Positions 8,853 through 17,389 of a stretch of 64,000 nucleotides of DNA are shown here, in pieces. Source of the stretch: Bacillota bacterium. Lineage in GTDB: Bacteria > Bacillota > UBA4882 > UBA8346. Every line of letters begins with the position of its first letter. Within the stretch, counting starts at the first letter, position 1. Where the stretch lies: the NCBI GenBank assembly GCA_023402395.1, contig JAEYGI010000042.1, forward strand, positions 62,001 through 126,000, written 5' to 3'. Position numbers and translations under genes: made by a program. The notes beneath the pieces were generated by a model. It did not search any database and had not been told where the DNA came from. It saw only the letters and a list, made by a program, of their open reading frames with translations.

Positions 8853-9704
8853 TTACCCCTTGACCGAACCCGACAACCCTTCCACGAAGTACCGTTGGAA
8901 CAACAGATAAATTAGCAGCGCTGGCAATACGGAAATCAGCACCCCGGCATTGAGCAGCGGGTAATTCACGGAAAACTCGCCTTGAAACCGCAACAGTCCG
9001 GTAGGAATCGTCCGCAGCGCATCGGAGGTAATGAATACGCTAGATAGCATGAACTCGTTCCAGGTCGACAAAAAGTCCAAAATCACCAGCGTGGCCGCGG
9101 CAGGCTTGGCGATCGGCATGATCACCCTGGAATATAATTGAAAGTTGTTGCAACCGTCGATTTGCGCGGCTTCGTCAATTTCCTTCGGAATGGTCCGGAA
9201 AAATCCCCGCAGCACCAGGATGCCGAAAGGTATTCCAAAGCCTAGATAAACGAGCACGAGCCCCAGATATTTATTAATTAATCCCGCGTTGGTGAGCATG
9301 ATATTCAACGGCACCAATGTCACTTGGATCGGGATCATCATTCCAATAAAAAAGAAGATGAACAGGCGATCAGCCCATTTCAAATTCAGCCGCGTCAGCG
9401 CGAAGGCAGCCAATGATTCGATGAAGATGCCGAGTGGAACCTTAACGAAAGAGACCAGGACACTATTTTTAATGTAAGTTCCCATCGCCCCTTGGTTCCA
9501 GGCATCGCTAAAATTTTGCCAGACGATCGTTTCGGGCAATGCGAAAAGCTTCTTTCCGAACAGATCCTGGGGGCTTTTGACGGCCGTGAAAATCATAAAT
9601 ACTATCGGCATCAGCCAAGCCATGGCGAGTCCGATCATAATTAAATAGAAAAAAATTTGCCTGTATTTCCGGTTATTCAAACTGTGCTCACTCCAACCGT
9701 TCAA
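8853..9704 (-). CDS. Carbohydrate ABC transporter permease (CUT1, MalG/LacG-like)
   Basis: Inner-membrane permease, 283 residues, six predicted helices. The cytoplasmic EAA loop is clear: EIDEAAQIDGCNNFQLYSRV followed by IMPIAKP, where the ATPase docks. The C-terminal tail RYFVEGLSGSVKG is typical of MalG-type subunits. It follows the MalF-type permease by 8 bp and precedes the glycosidase by 30 bp. No ATP-binding subunit is encoded in the locus, which is common for CUT1 systems that borrow a shared MsmK-type ATPase encoded elsewhere. Confidence 0.9.
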   Translation of the reverse strand: MNGWSEHSLNNRKYRQIFFYLIMIGLAMAWLMPIVFMIFTAVKSPQDLFGKKLFALPETIVWQNFSDAWNQGAMGTYIKNSVLVSFVKVPLGIFIESLAAFALTRLNLKWADRLFIFFFIGMMIPIQVTLVPLNIMLTNAGLINKYLGLVLVYLGFGIPFGILVLRGFFRTIPKEIDEAAQIDGCNNFQLYSRVIMPIAKPAAATLVILDFLSTWNEFMLSSVFITSDALRTIPTGLLRFQGEFSVNYPLLNAGVLISVLPALLIYLLFQRYFVEGLSGSVKG

Positions 9705-9712
9705 AATGTCGG

Positions 9713-10579
9713 TTATTCTCTGGACATATATAATACGTAAGGAACAGTTATGACCATGACCACCAGCACCAATATCCAGGAAATGGCCGTGCCGGTTCCG
9801 ATATTTGCAAAGGTGAAAGTTTGAAAATACATCCAGGTTGCCAGCGTCTGAGTGGTTTGGGCCGGCCCTCCGCCGGTCATGGCGAAAATGATGTCGAACA
9901 CTTTCATCGAGGAAATCAAGGTAGTCGCCAACACGATCACAAAGGTTTCCCTGAGCAGCGGAATCGTTACCGAAAAAAACGATTGCAAGGAATTAGCACC
10001 GTCAATCCGCGCCGCTTCATACATCTCTTTCGGTATGGTCTGTATCCCGGCGAGGTATAAGACCATTGGCGCTCCCACCGCTTGCCACAATGCCGCCGCG
10101 AACACCGCAAAAAAAGCGATGCCCGGTTCCGAAAGCCAGCCTCGCTGCAGGCTGTCCAGTCCAACCCCACTTAACAATGAATTCATGAACCCGAATTGCG
10201 GGTGATAGATCCATGACCACATCAAAGCGACCACGATCCCCGAGAGAATGTAGGGGAAATAAAAGATGCCCCGGAAGATCGACCGGCCGCGAAACTCCCG
10301 GTTGAGTGTTAACGCCAGAAACAGCGCCACGGTTGTTGTAAAAGCCAGCGACAACAGGGTCCAGACCACGTTGTTGCGAAGCGCCGTCAAAAAAACCGCA
10401 TCCTGAAAAAACAGTTCAATATAGTTCCCAAAGCCTACAAACACCTTTTCCACCGCGACCCCGTTCCAGCGGAACAGGCTGAGATATAAGGAGTATAAGG
10501 CCGGAATGACGATTATCGCCAAATAAATCAACAGCGCCGGCAATAAAAACGGAACCGCCCGAAATGGTTTTGCTTTCAT
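9713..10579 (-). CDS. Carbohydrate ABC transporter permease (CUT1, MalF/UgpA-like)
   Basis: First membrane subunit of the sugar importer, about 288 residues from ATG at 10579 (MKAKPFRAVPFLLPAL); a longer frame from 10618 is possible but lacks a good ribosome site. Six hydrophobic helices and an EAA loop, EMYEAARIDGANSLQSFFSV followed by TIPLLRE, are seen. The FDIIFAMTGGGPAQTTQTLATW segment is typical of MalF/UgpA-type permeases. It sits between the substrate-binding protein (135 bp upstream) and the MalG-type partner. Confidence 0.9.
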   Translation of the reverse strand: MKAKPFRAVPFLLPALLIYLAIIVIPALYSLYLSLFRWNGVAVEKVFVGFGNYIELFFQDAVFLTALRNNVVWTLLSLAFTTTVALFLALTLNREFRGRSIFRGIFYFPYILSGIVVALMWSWIYHPQFGFMNSLLSGVGLDSLQRGWLSEPGIAFFAVFAAALWQAVGAPMVLYLAGIQTIPKEMYEAARIDGANSLQSFFSVTIPLLRETFVIVLATTLISSMKVFDIIFAMTGGGPAQTTQTLATWMYFQTFTFANIGTGTAISWILVLVVMVITVPYVLYMSRE

Positions 10580-10714
10580 TACATCACATCCCCGATATCT
10601 TGATCGAAATCGAATCAACGCGGGAACCGTTTAAATGTTCATAATAAATGGTGATCGGTTATTGAGATGGAGAGGTTGTCGCCAACCCCTCCATTGATTT
10701 CAACATCCCCGGCG

Positions 10715-11983
10715 CTATTTTTTCGAAGCTTTATATTTTTTAATCTCAGCATCCATAAACTCGGCCGCCCGTTTGGGGGTCATATTTCCGATAATGACCG
10801 CATCCTGGCTGTAGAAAAAGTGATTGATAATCTCCTGCGGTAACGCTTGATCGGTAATCAGCCAAGATCCATTCTTGCTCAATGCGTCTGATATCTGAGG
10901 GATATTCGGCAGTTCGGTGGGAGACTTCGCCCCAGGAATCGCGAGGGGATGCCGATATTCGTTAAGATATTTTACGATTTCCACATCCGAATAGAAGAAT
11001 TCCGCAAATTCCAAGGCGGCTCTTTGTACGGCTGATGAGGACTTTTTGCTGAATTGGAACATTTCTACAAATCCCGATACCCGATTCGGTTTATTATCCG
11101 TGGGGAATGGAAACCACCCATATTTAGTGCTATCCATTTTATCAAGATTCACAACGCTGTCAAATGTGCTGGTCTGCACCACCATGGCTGCTTGTCCCGA
11201 ATACAGCAACAACTTGTCTTCGTTCGGATCGGTTGAAATAAATCCTTTCGGAAAATAGCCATTGTCATTCCACTCTTTAAACTTGGCATACATTGCAATT
11301 ACCTGCGGGCTGTTCCAGGAAGCATCCAGATTGGCCAGCTTATCATGAAGCTTGGAACCGGCGAAATGCTCCAGCAGCGCTTCATTGATCCGCATCACCA
11401 GCCAGCCGTTCTTTCCTCCGGTGGATATCGGAATAATTCCGTTGCTCTTTAAGGTTTTCAATACCGTTTCAAACTCAGCGAAAGTTTTGGGGGTTTTGAT
11501 TTGATATTTGTTAAAAATTTGCTTGTTATAATAGATTCCCACTCCGGAAAGGGCGGTCGGCATTCCGGATAATTGTCCGTTGAATTTGCACATATCCAGC
11601 GCCGCTTGCATATACCGATCGTTCCATTTGTTCTTTTTGGCATAAGATGCCAGGTTCGCTGTCAACCCGTTTTCCTGATAGAAGGACGCCAGCGATCCTC
11701 CCCAGTTGAGCCAGATGTCCGGCAAAGTCCCCGAAGAAGCGGCGATTTTAAGATTTCGCTTTTGATCGTCCGTCCCATTCAAGGTCATGACAATCTCGAC
11801 ATTGGGATTGACATTCTTAAAATCGGCAATAATTTTTTTCGAAAGATCCACCCTAGTATTCAATGTCCAAAAGTTGACCTTTACTTTTTCGGCCGCGCTG
11901 GTTACGGTGAAAGAAGACACCAGCACCGCTAAAAGCATGACCAGGAGTCCATTCATCCGCCACCGGGAAATCTTTTTCTCCAT
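10715..11983 (-). CDS. Extracellular sugar-binding protein of an ABC importer
   Basis: Solute-binding protein of the CUT1 family, 422 residues, first gene of the importer operon. The N-terminus is a classical signal peptide (KKISRWRMNGLLVMLLAVLVSSF) with a probable cleavage after TSA near residue 31. There is no cysteine in a lipobox, whereas monoderm Bacillota usually anchor these proteins as lipoproteins; a free periplasmic form fits an outer-membrane-bearing cell. The mature region begins VKVNFWTLN and has the two-lobe pattern of cluster-B binding proteins (PDIWLNWGG; NGWLVMRINEALLE). The ligand cannot be deduced. Confidence 0.88.
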   Translation of the reverse strand: MEKKISRWRMNGLLVMLLAVLVSSFTVTSAAEKVKVNFWTLNTRVDLSKKIIADFKNVNPNVEIVMTLNGTDDQKRNLKIAASSGTLPDIWLNWGGSLASFYQENGLTANLASYAKKNKWNDRYMQAALDMCKFNGQLSGMPTALSGVGIYYNKQIFNKYQIKTPKTFAEFETVLKTLKSNGIIPISTGGKNGWLVMRINEALLEHFAGSKLHDKLANLDASWNSPQVIAMYAKFKEWNDNGYFPKGFISTDPNEDKLLLYSGQAAMVVQTSTFDSVVNLDKMDSTKYGWFPFPTDNKPNRVSGFVEMFQFSKKSSSAVQRAALEFAEFFYSDVEIVKYLNEYRHPLAIPGAKSPTELPNIPQISDALSKNGSWLITDQALPQEIINHFFYSQDAVIIGNMTPKRAAEFMDAEIKKYKASKK

Positions 11984-12189
11984 TTTCCATCATCCTTTCG
12001 TAGTTAAGTAAAATTAGGCCCGACGATTTTTATTTATAACCTCCCCCCCTTCCTAACACCACCGTTTACTTTCCCCATTGTTTCAACGGATCAATTATTT
12101 AATTTGCTAAAATATTTTAATTATTTCTCTGATCCTTTATACCTTGACCCTCAATTATCCCTTTTGTTTTACACGTCTGTTACATCTTA

Positions 12190-12218
12190 ATTATACGCTG
12201 TCATTTAATTTTTTTCAA
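12190..12218 (-). promoter_or_regulatory. Sigma-A promoter for the ABC importer-glycosidase operon
   Basis: On the minus strand TTGAAA (12213-12218) and TATAAT (12190-12195) are separated by 17 bp. Transcription would start near 12183 and leave an untranslated leader of about 200 nt before the binding-protein gene. Just downstream of the -10 box is a weak dyad TGTAACA...TGTAAAACA around a central ACG (about 12165-12184) that could be an operator for the LacI-type regulator. The gene-free stretch 11984-12371 holds only this promoter, the leader and the terminator of the regulator gene. Confidence 0.7.
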
Positions 12219-12309
12219 TACATTGTCTAAATTATTTTAAATTATTTTAGTCTTAAATTTAAAAGGCGTCTTACGATCCTTGTAGCCATAACCTATCCAG
12301 CCGCAAAAA

Positions 12310-12341
12310 AAGGGCTGTCAAATATCCACTTGACAGCCCTT
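12310..12341 (-). terminator. Intrinsic terminator of the LacI-family gene
   Basis: AAGGGCTGTCAA and TTGACAGCCCTT form a 12-bp perfect stem around an 8-nt loop; on the minus strand the 3' arm is followed by a T run. It ends the regulator transcript before the importer promoter. Confidence 0.85.
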
Positions 12342-12371
12342 GGGATTTTGTTTGAGCGACGATGATTCTAG

Positions 12372-13400
12372 CTATAAATCCCGTTTGTTGAGAACGCTCT
12401 TTCTCTCGACCAACTCGGTGTTGACCACCACCTTGATATCTTCCTCGGGATTTTCCTCGATCCGCTCGATCAGGCGTTTCACGGCAATCCGGCCCATCCG
12501 TTGCTTATACACTTGCAGCGTGGTCAGCGGTGGGTCGATCATTTCGCAGAACGGCATATCGTCAAAGCCGACGATGGAGATCTCGCGAGGAATATTGTAC
12601 CCTTTTTCCCGCAACGCCTTGATGGCGCCGAAAGCGATAATGTCATTATCGGCGAAAAACGCGGTGGGAAGCGTATCGGCCGCTTCCAGCGCCCTGAGAA
12701 AATCGTGATAAGCGCCGTCCATGGTCGGTTCTACTTCGAACTGATGGCGTTTGTTCAGCTTGATCTCGTAATCGGCCAACGCCTTGTGGAAGCCTTCCTT
12801 CCGCTCATCGAAGTTGTTGATCCACACCGAACTGCTCAAATGCCCGATCTCCCGGTGGCCGCAATCGACCAGATATTTAACCGCCTCATAGGCGCCCTGC
12901 CGGTTATTGATGATCACCGTGTCATACCGCTCATGTTGGAAATAACTGTCCAACAGCACCATGGGCAAAGCCAGTTGTTTGAAAGGCTCCAGGTCCTGCC
13001 GCTTCATCTCCGTCGCCAAGAGCAAGATCCCGTCCGGCGGCGTCTCCTCAATGATCCGGAGTACTTCCATCTTGATGTTGTCCTTCTCATTGATGTATGA
13101 AACCAGCACATTGTAACCTTCTTTGCGGGTCTCCTGATCGATCCCTTCTATAAGCGCCGAAAAAAACGGGGTGTCCGAGACGACCTTCCCGTGTTTTTTG
13201 TAAATCACGAACCGGATATTCCGATTGTTTTTCAACGCCGGCTTGGATAGCAGGTTGGTGCTGTACCCCTTCTCTTCAACCAGTTTCAGCACTTTCTGCC
13301 GGGTTTCCTCGCTGATTCCGGGCTTGTTGTTCAGCACCAGGGAAACCGTAGCATAGGATATATTCAATTCATTGGCGATATCTTTGATCCGCAACGGCAT
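12372..13400 (-). CDS. LacI/GalR-family transcriptional regulator of the sugar locus
   Basis: 342 residues. The N-terminal helix-turn-helix with hinge (IKDIANELNISYATVSLVLNNKPGISEETRQKV, described in parts: recognition helix at YATVSLVLN) is followed by a periplasmic-binding-protein-like effector domain from about residue 62, ending in the typical IDPPLTTLQVYKQRMGRIAVKRL region. It lies between the isomerase-kinase-transketolase operon and the importer operon, with its own promoter and terminator, so it most likely represses both halves and is released by the imported sugar or an intermediate. Effector and operator are not known. Confidence 0.9.
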   Translation of the reverse strand: MPLRIKDIANELNISYATVSLVLNNKPGISEETRQKVLKLVEEKGYSTNLLSKPALKNNRNIRFVIYKKHGKVVSDTPFFSALIEGIDQETRKEGYNVLVSYINEKDNIKMEVLRIIEETPPDGILLLATEMKRQDLEPFKQLALPMVLLDSYFQHERYDTVIINNRQGAYEAVKYLVDCGHREIGHLSSSVWINNFDERKEGFHKALADYEIKLNKRHQFEVEPTMDGAYHDFLRALEAADTLPTAFFADNDIIAFGAIKALREKGYNIPREISIVGFDDMPFCEMIDPPLTTLQVYKQRMGRIAVKRLIERIEENPEEDIKVVVNTELVERKSVLNKRDL

Positions 13401-13436
13401 AACTCAGTTACTCCTGACATTTACATTGTTAGTATT

Positions 13437-13464
13437 ATTGTACCGGACTCCGCTAAAAAATCAA
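13437..13464 (-). promoter_or_regulatory. Sigma-A promoter of the LacI-family gene
   Basis: Minus-strand TTGATT (13459-13464) and TACAAT (13437-13442) are separated by 16 bp, about 37 bp upstream of the regulator start codon. A small dyad, ACAATGTAAATGT, lies immediately downstream of the -10 box and could serve autoregulation. Confidence 0.6.
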
Positions 13465-13497
13465 CTATGATTTGGAAGCGGGCCGCTACGCCGCAGC

Positions 13498-14907
13498 TTA
13501 GCGGTGCCGGTACACTTCCCATCCCAGGTAATTGCCGAAGGCCTCCTCCAGGATCCCGGCGGACAGCGACCGGCTCATGGCGACATGGTGTTCGAATCCG
13601 TTGCGGCAGATGAAATCCATCAGCCGTTGCAATCCCGGGATCCGGCACAGCGCCAGCCCGCCGAAGCTGGCAACCGTTTGGTCCAGAAACTCGCCTTCCC
13701 CGAGGTATGCCTTGATTTTCCCGTTGCGGTCATCGGTCGTGATCTTGGCGAAGGTCATCGGGCCGGAAACAATTTGCGCCTTGAGCGCGCCGAAACACTT
13801 TTCCGCGCCGATAGTCGTTCCCAGGATATCGAGATCCCCGATCTCAAAATCGCATCCGAAAAAGCTTTTCGGGAAATTGGAGCAATGCTGGCTAATGCAG
13901 ACATCCCGCTGGTCATAATAGTTGTTGTTCCAGTCGAGATAGGCCGGGGGCCGCCCCGACGCCAGATACAAGGCATGCATGGTCAAAGCGCCCATCACAT
14001 CGGTTTCGCAGGCGCTCGGCTTCCCCTTTTCCCCCATCATGCTCATAGCGAGGCAAGCCGCGCACCCGAAGTTATTCTGAATCGAATTCCAGCACTGGAC
14101 GGCGCTGGCGTCGCAATCATTGTCATCGACCCATTTTTCAAGGGCCAGCGACAGCCGGGCTTGTTTGACGATCTTCTCCTCAGGCACCCCGGCGTTAATC
14201 TTGCCATAGGCCTTAATCGCTGCGATCCGGTCTTGAATCGCTTCGTTATCTTCCCATTGCTGAGCGGAAGTGATAATCTCCGATAGATCAACGACTGAAA
14301 CCGTAATCCCGGCCGCTTGCAACAGTTTTTCCGAATAGCGCACGGTGTGAAACGGATCGGGCCGGGCGCCGATGGCCCCGATCCGGGCCGTCTTGACGCC
14401 TCCGACCACCCGGCAGACCGCCGCGAAATCATTGATATCCTTGGTAAACTCAGCACTTTCAATGGCGCAGGTGTGCAAAGTGGTATTGGTAAACTTGATC
14501 CCTCGTTGATACAGACTATTGCAAACTGACAGCTTACCGCAAAAGCTGTCGTTGCGGTTGGCCAGATCCAGCCGGTCCATATCGTCGTCGCAGGCCTGGA
14601 CCAGCACGGGAACGTTCAGTTTGGCCAGATCGATCGCGGCCGACACCCCGACTTCATCGCCGAAATTGGGCAGGACGACCAGGATCCCGTCGATCCGGTC
14701 CCGGTTCTTTTGAAACAGTTCGGCGCAGGCCCTGGCGTCCGCGAGTGTTGCTACGGCGCCGAGCGGGGCATCGGTTTCGGACACGATAACCGCACCGTAT
14801 CCCAACCCGGCCAATTTCTCCAGTATGGCCCGTCTGCCTTTGGTCACCAGGTGGTCGGGGAAAAAGCTCCGGTTGCTGACGATAACGCCAAAGGTGATGT
14901 TTTGCAT
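13498..14907 (-). CDS. L-fucose/L-arabinose isomerase-family protein (sugar ketol-isomerase)
   Basis: Cytoplasmic aldose-ketose isomerase of the FucI/AraA fold, 469 residues. ATG at 14907 is chosen because GGAGGAG lies 6 bp upstream; an in-frame extension to 14985 overlaps the kinase. Recognised motifs: TLHTCAIESAEF, WNSIQNNFGCAACLAMSMM, and the C-terminal substrate and metal-site region CETDVMGALTMHALYLASGRPPAYLDWNNNY (split here: CETDVMGAL, ASGRPPAYLDWNN). It is the last gene of the transketolase-kinase-isomerase operon, 38 bp after the kinase. The family is secure; the sugar is not. Context with a kinase and a split transketolase suggests conversion of an imported pentose, possibly branched, to its ketose. 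Confidence 0.82.
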   Translation of the reverse strand: MQNITFGVIVSNRSFFPDHLVTKGRRAILEKLAGLGYGAVIVSETDAPLGAVATLADARACAELFQKNRDRIDGILVVLPNFGDEVGVSAAIDLAKLNVPVLVQACDDDMDRLDLANRNDSFCGKLSVCNSLYQRGIKFTNTTLHTCAIESAEFTKDINDFAAVCRVVGGVKTARIGAIGARPDPFHTVRYSEKLLQAAGITVSVVDLSEIITSAQQWEDNEAIQDRIAAIKAYGKINAGVPEEKIVKQARLSLALEKWVDDNDCDASAVQCWNSIQNNFGCAACLAMSMMGEKGKPSACETDVMGALTMHALYLASGRPPAYLDWNNNYYDQRDVCISQHCSNFPKSFFGCDFEIGDLDILGTTIGAEKCFGALKAQIVSGPMTFAKITTDDRNGKIKAYLGEGEFLDQTVASFGGLALCRIPGLQRLMDFICRNGFEHHVAMSRSLSAGILEEAFGNYLGWEVYRHR

Positions 14908-14945
14908 AGGTTTCTCCTCCAACCTTTCGTTTGAAATCCCGTTTT

Positions 14946-16436
14946 TTAACGGCTGGATAAGGTGCGCCGGACCGCTTCGCGCCATCCCCGATATAACGCC
15001 TTCCGGGCATCGTCGCTCATGTCACCGCTAAAAACGGCGTATTCGGTGCGCAGCGCTTGAAGCTCCCGCTGGCTTTGCCAGAGGCCCACCGCCAACCCGG
15101 CCATGTAGGCGGCTCCCAGCGCCGATAATTCGGCGATGCCGCTCCGGACGACCGTTCCATTCAACAAATCCGCCTGGAATTTCATGAGAAATTCATTACG
15201 GGTGGGACCGCCATCGACCCGTAACTCCCGCAGCGGAATTCCGGATTCTTGGATCATCAGATCGATAATGTCTTTTACTTGATAAGCGATGGACTCCAGC
15301 GCGGCCCGGACAAGGTGGGAGCGCTTCGTGCCGCGGCTCATGCCGGTGATCGAGGCCCGCGCGTCGCTATCCCAATACGGCGCTCCCAGGCCCAAAAACG
15401 CGGGCACCAGATACACCCCGTCATTGTCCGCCAGTGACGCCGCGATCGATTCCGACTGCCGGGAATCGGAGATCAGCTCCAAGCCATCGGCCAGCCATTT
15501 GATAGTATCGCCGGCGCAATTGATGTTGCCCTCAAGCACATAGTCGATCCGGCCGCTCCTTCCCCAGGCGATCGATGTTACCAGTCCCTGTTGGGACAAA
15601 AGCGGCCGCTCCCCGATGTTCATCATGATCGACGAACCCGTTCCGTACGTTGCTTTTGCCATTCCCTTGCCGAAACAGTTCTGGCCGAATAGCGCCGCCT
15701 GGGAATCCCCCATCACTCCCGTCACTGGGACCGGGACGGGAAGCAACTTTCCCAGCGTGGTATGGCCGAAAATCTCATCGGAGGAGCGGACCGCCGGCAT
15801 CATGCTTTCCGGAATGCCGAACCATCCCAGCAGTTCTGGGTCCCAGCGCCGGTCATGGATATTAAACAGCATGGTCCGGCTGGCGTTGGAGAAATCGGTG
15901 GCGTGGACCTTGCCGCCGGTCAATTGCCAGACTACCCAGCTATCCATGGTTCCGAAACACAACCGGCCGGCTTCGGCTTTCTCCCTGACTCCCGGAACGT
16001 TATCCAAAATCCATTTGACCTTCGGAGCGGAGAAATAAGGCGAAACGACCAACCCGGTCCGCTCCTGGATCGACGGTCCGTAGCCCCTTTCGATCAACTC
16101 CTTGCAGATCGCGCCGGCCCGCCCGCATTGCCAGACAATGGCATTATAAACGGGCGTTCCGGTATCGGCGTCCCAAACCAGTGTGGTCTCGCGTTGATTG
16201 GTGATGGCCACGGCGGCGATCCCGCGGCGGTCGATTCCACTCTCCTCCAGGACTTCCGTGGCTGCCTGCCGAAGTTTCCGGTCAATCTCCACCGCGTCGT
16301 GCTCCACCCACCCCGGATGGGGATAATACTGAGTGTGCTCCATCGTGCGGCGCAGAACCAATCGGCCGGATTCGTCAAAAAGAATGGCCTTCGTTCCCGA
16401 TGTGGATTGATCGATCGCCAGAATCCAGCGCTCCAT
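14946..16436 (-). CDS. FGGY carbohydrate kinase, glycerol-kinase-like
   Basis: ATP-dependent kinase of 496 residues with the FGGY fold. ATG at 16436 follows GAGGTGAACGGG. N-terminal phosphate loop AIDQSTSGTKAILFD, NQRETTLVWD, AIVWQCGRAG, SPYFSAPKVKWILDN and GVMGDSQAALFGQ correspond to the glycerol-binding positions (Arg-Glu, Trp, Tyr, Asp) of GlpK; the C-terminal FGGY-type motif is LRVDGGPTRNEFLMKFQADLL. It is placed 5 bp after the transketolase C-terminal subunit and before the isomerase, with no glpF or glpD, so a ketopentose kinase is more likely than glycerol kinase. A D-apulose kinase role would suit a glycerol-like hydroxymethyl end, but this is inference; plain glycerol kinase cannot be excluded. 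Confidence 0.8.
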   Translation of the reverse strand: MERWILAIDQSTSGTKAILFDESGRLVLRRTMEHTQYYPHPGWVEHDAVEIDRKLRQAATEVLEESGIDRRGIAAVAITNQRETTLVWDADTGTPVYNAIVWQCGRAGAICKELIERGYGPSIQERTGLVVSPYFSAPKVKWILDNVPGVREKAEAGRLCFGTMDSWVVWQLTGGKVHATDFSNASRTMLFNIHDRRWDPELLGWFGIPESMMPAVRSSDEIFGHTTLGKLLPVPVPVTGVMGDSQAALFGQNCFGKGMAKATYGTGSSIMMNIGERPLLSQQGLVTSIAWGRSGRIDYVLEGNINCAGDTIKWLADGLELISDSRQSESIAASLADNDGVYLVPAFLGLGAPYWDSDARASITGMSRGTKRSHLVRAALESIAYQVKDIIDLMIQESGIPLRELRVDGGPTRNEFLMKFQADLLNGTVVRSGIAELSALGAAYMAGLAVGLWQSQRELQALRTEYAVFSGDMSDDARKALYRGWREAVRRTLSSR

Positions 16437-16441
16437 CCCGT

Positions 16442-17389
16442 TCACCTCTCCAGCATGGCCCATGCCGCCGCCGCGATCCCCGGCCCGGTCAATCCGTAAT
16501 GGGCGAAGATCTCGGCCGAACTGCCGCTGACCGCGGGTTCGTCCGGTATCCCCAAAATCTTCACGGGGACCGGTTGGGTCTGGATCACCGCTTCGGTGAC
16601 GGCGGATCCCAATCCGCCGTGAACGCTGTGTTCCTCAACGGTGATGATCCGACCGGTCTCCCGGGCAGCTTGCAAAACAACCGCTTCGTCCAACGGTTTG
16701 ATGGTGTGCATGTCAATAACTCGGGCGGTGATCCCCTGTTCGCGCAGGATCAGCGCGGCGTCAAGAACGCGGCGCACCGTCTCGCCTGCCCCGATCAGCG
16801 TAATATCGTCGCCGTCCAGCAAGGTATTGGCCTTTCCCAGCTCGAACGGGGCATCATACTCCGAATAAACGTCGGCTACGGCGTTGCGACCCATTCGGAC
16901 GTATACCGGGCCCTCCTCTTGAACCAGTGCTTCGGTCAACTTCCGGGTCTGGTGGATATCAGCCGGAAGCACCACGCGAATGCCAGGTATGGCCCTCATC
17001 ACCGCCAGATCCTGCAAGGAGTGGTGAGTGGAGCCGAGCGCGCCGTAGCTGACGCCACCGCTGACCCCGATGATCTTGACATTGGTTTGGGTATAGGCCA
17101 CATCCACTTTCACCTGTTCCAAACTCCGGGCCGTCAAGAAACAGGCGTAACTGCAGCAAAACACCTTTTTGCCGCAAGCGGCCAGCCCGGCGGCGACACC
17201 CACCGCATTCTGTTCGGCGATGCCGATCTCCACGAACTGTCCGGGCAGTTGCTGCGCAAATTCTTCCAGCGTAACCGAACCCCTGGCGTCCGTGGTCACC
17301 ACCACGACTTGCCGGTCCTTTCGCGCCAGCTCCAACAAGGTATTCGTGAACATTTTCCGGCACGGAACGGCCTGACCGATATCGCTCAT
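16442..17389 (-). CDS. Transketolase, C-terminal subunit (split transketolase)
   Basis: Second half of a split, thiamine-diphosphate-dependent transketolase, 315 residues. It carries the pyrimidine-binding domain (VVVTTDARGSVTLEEFA; the catalytic Glu region GQFVEIGIAEQNAVGVAAGLA; HHSLQDLAVMRAIPG) and the C-terminal regulatory-like domain (VIDMHTIKPLDEAVV). Start at 17389 overlaps the stop of the N-terminal subunit by 4 nt (ATGA), ensuring stoichiometric production. Split transketolases inside sugar operons often act on unusual ketose phosphates such as apulose 4-phosphate; the sequence alone does not settle the acceptor. Confidence 0.9.
   Translation of the reverse strand: MSDIGQAVPCRKMFTNTLLELARKDRQVVVVTTDARGSVTLEEFAQQLPGQFVEIGIAEQNAVGVAAGLAACGKKVFCCSYACFLTARSLEQVKVDVAYTQTNVKIIGVSGGVSYGALGSTHHSLQDLAVMRAIPGIRVVLPADIHQTRKLTEALVQEEGPVYVRMGRNAVADVYSEYDAPFELGKANTLLDGDDITLIGAGETVRRVLDAALILREQGITARVIDMHTIKPLDEAVVLQAARETGRIITVEEHSVHGGLGSAVTEAVIQTQPVPVKILGIPDEPAVSGSSAEIFAHYGLTGPGIAAAAWAMLER

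Noticed and set aside
14946..16436. Plain glycerol kinase
   Set aside because: Not excluded by residues, but no glycerol facilitator or glycerol phosphate dehydrogenase is present and the gene lies between transketolase and isomerase genes.
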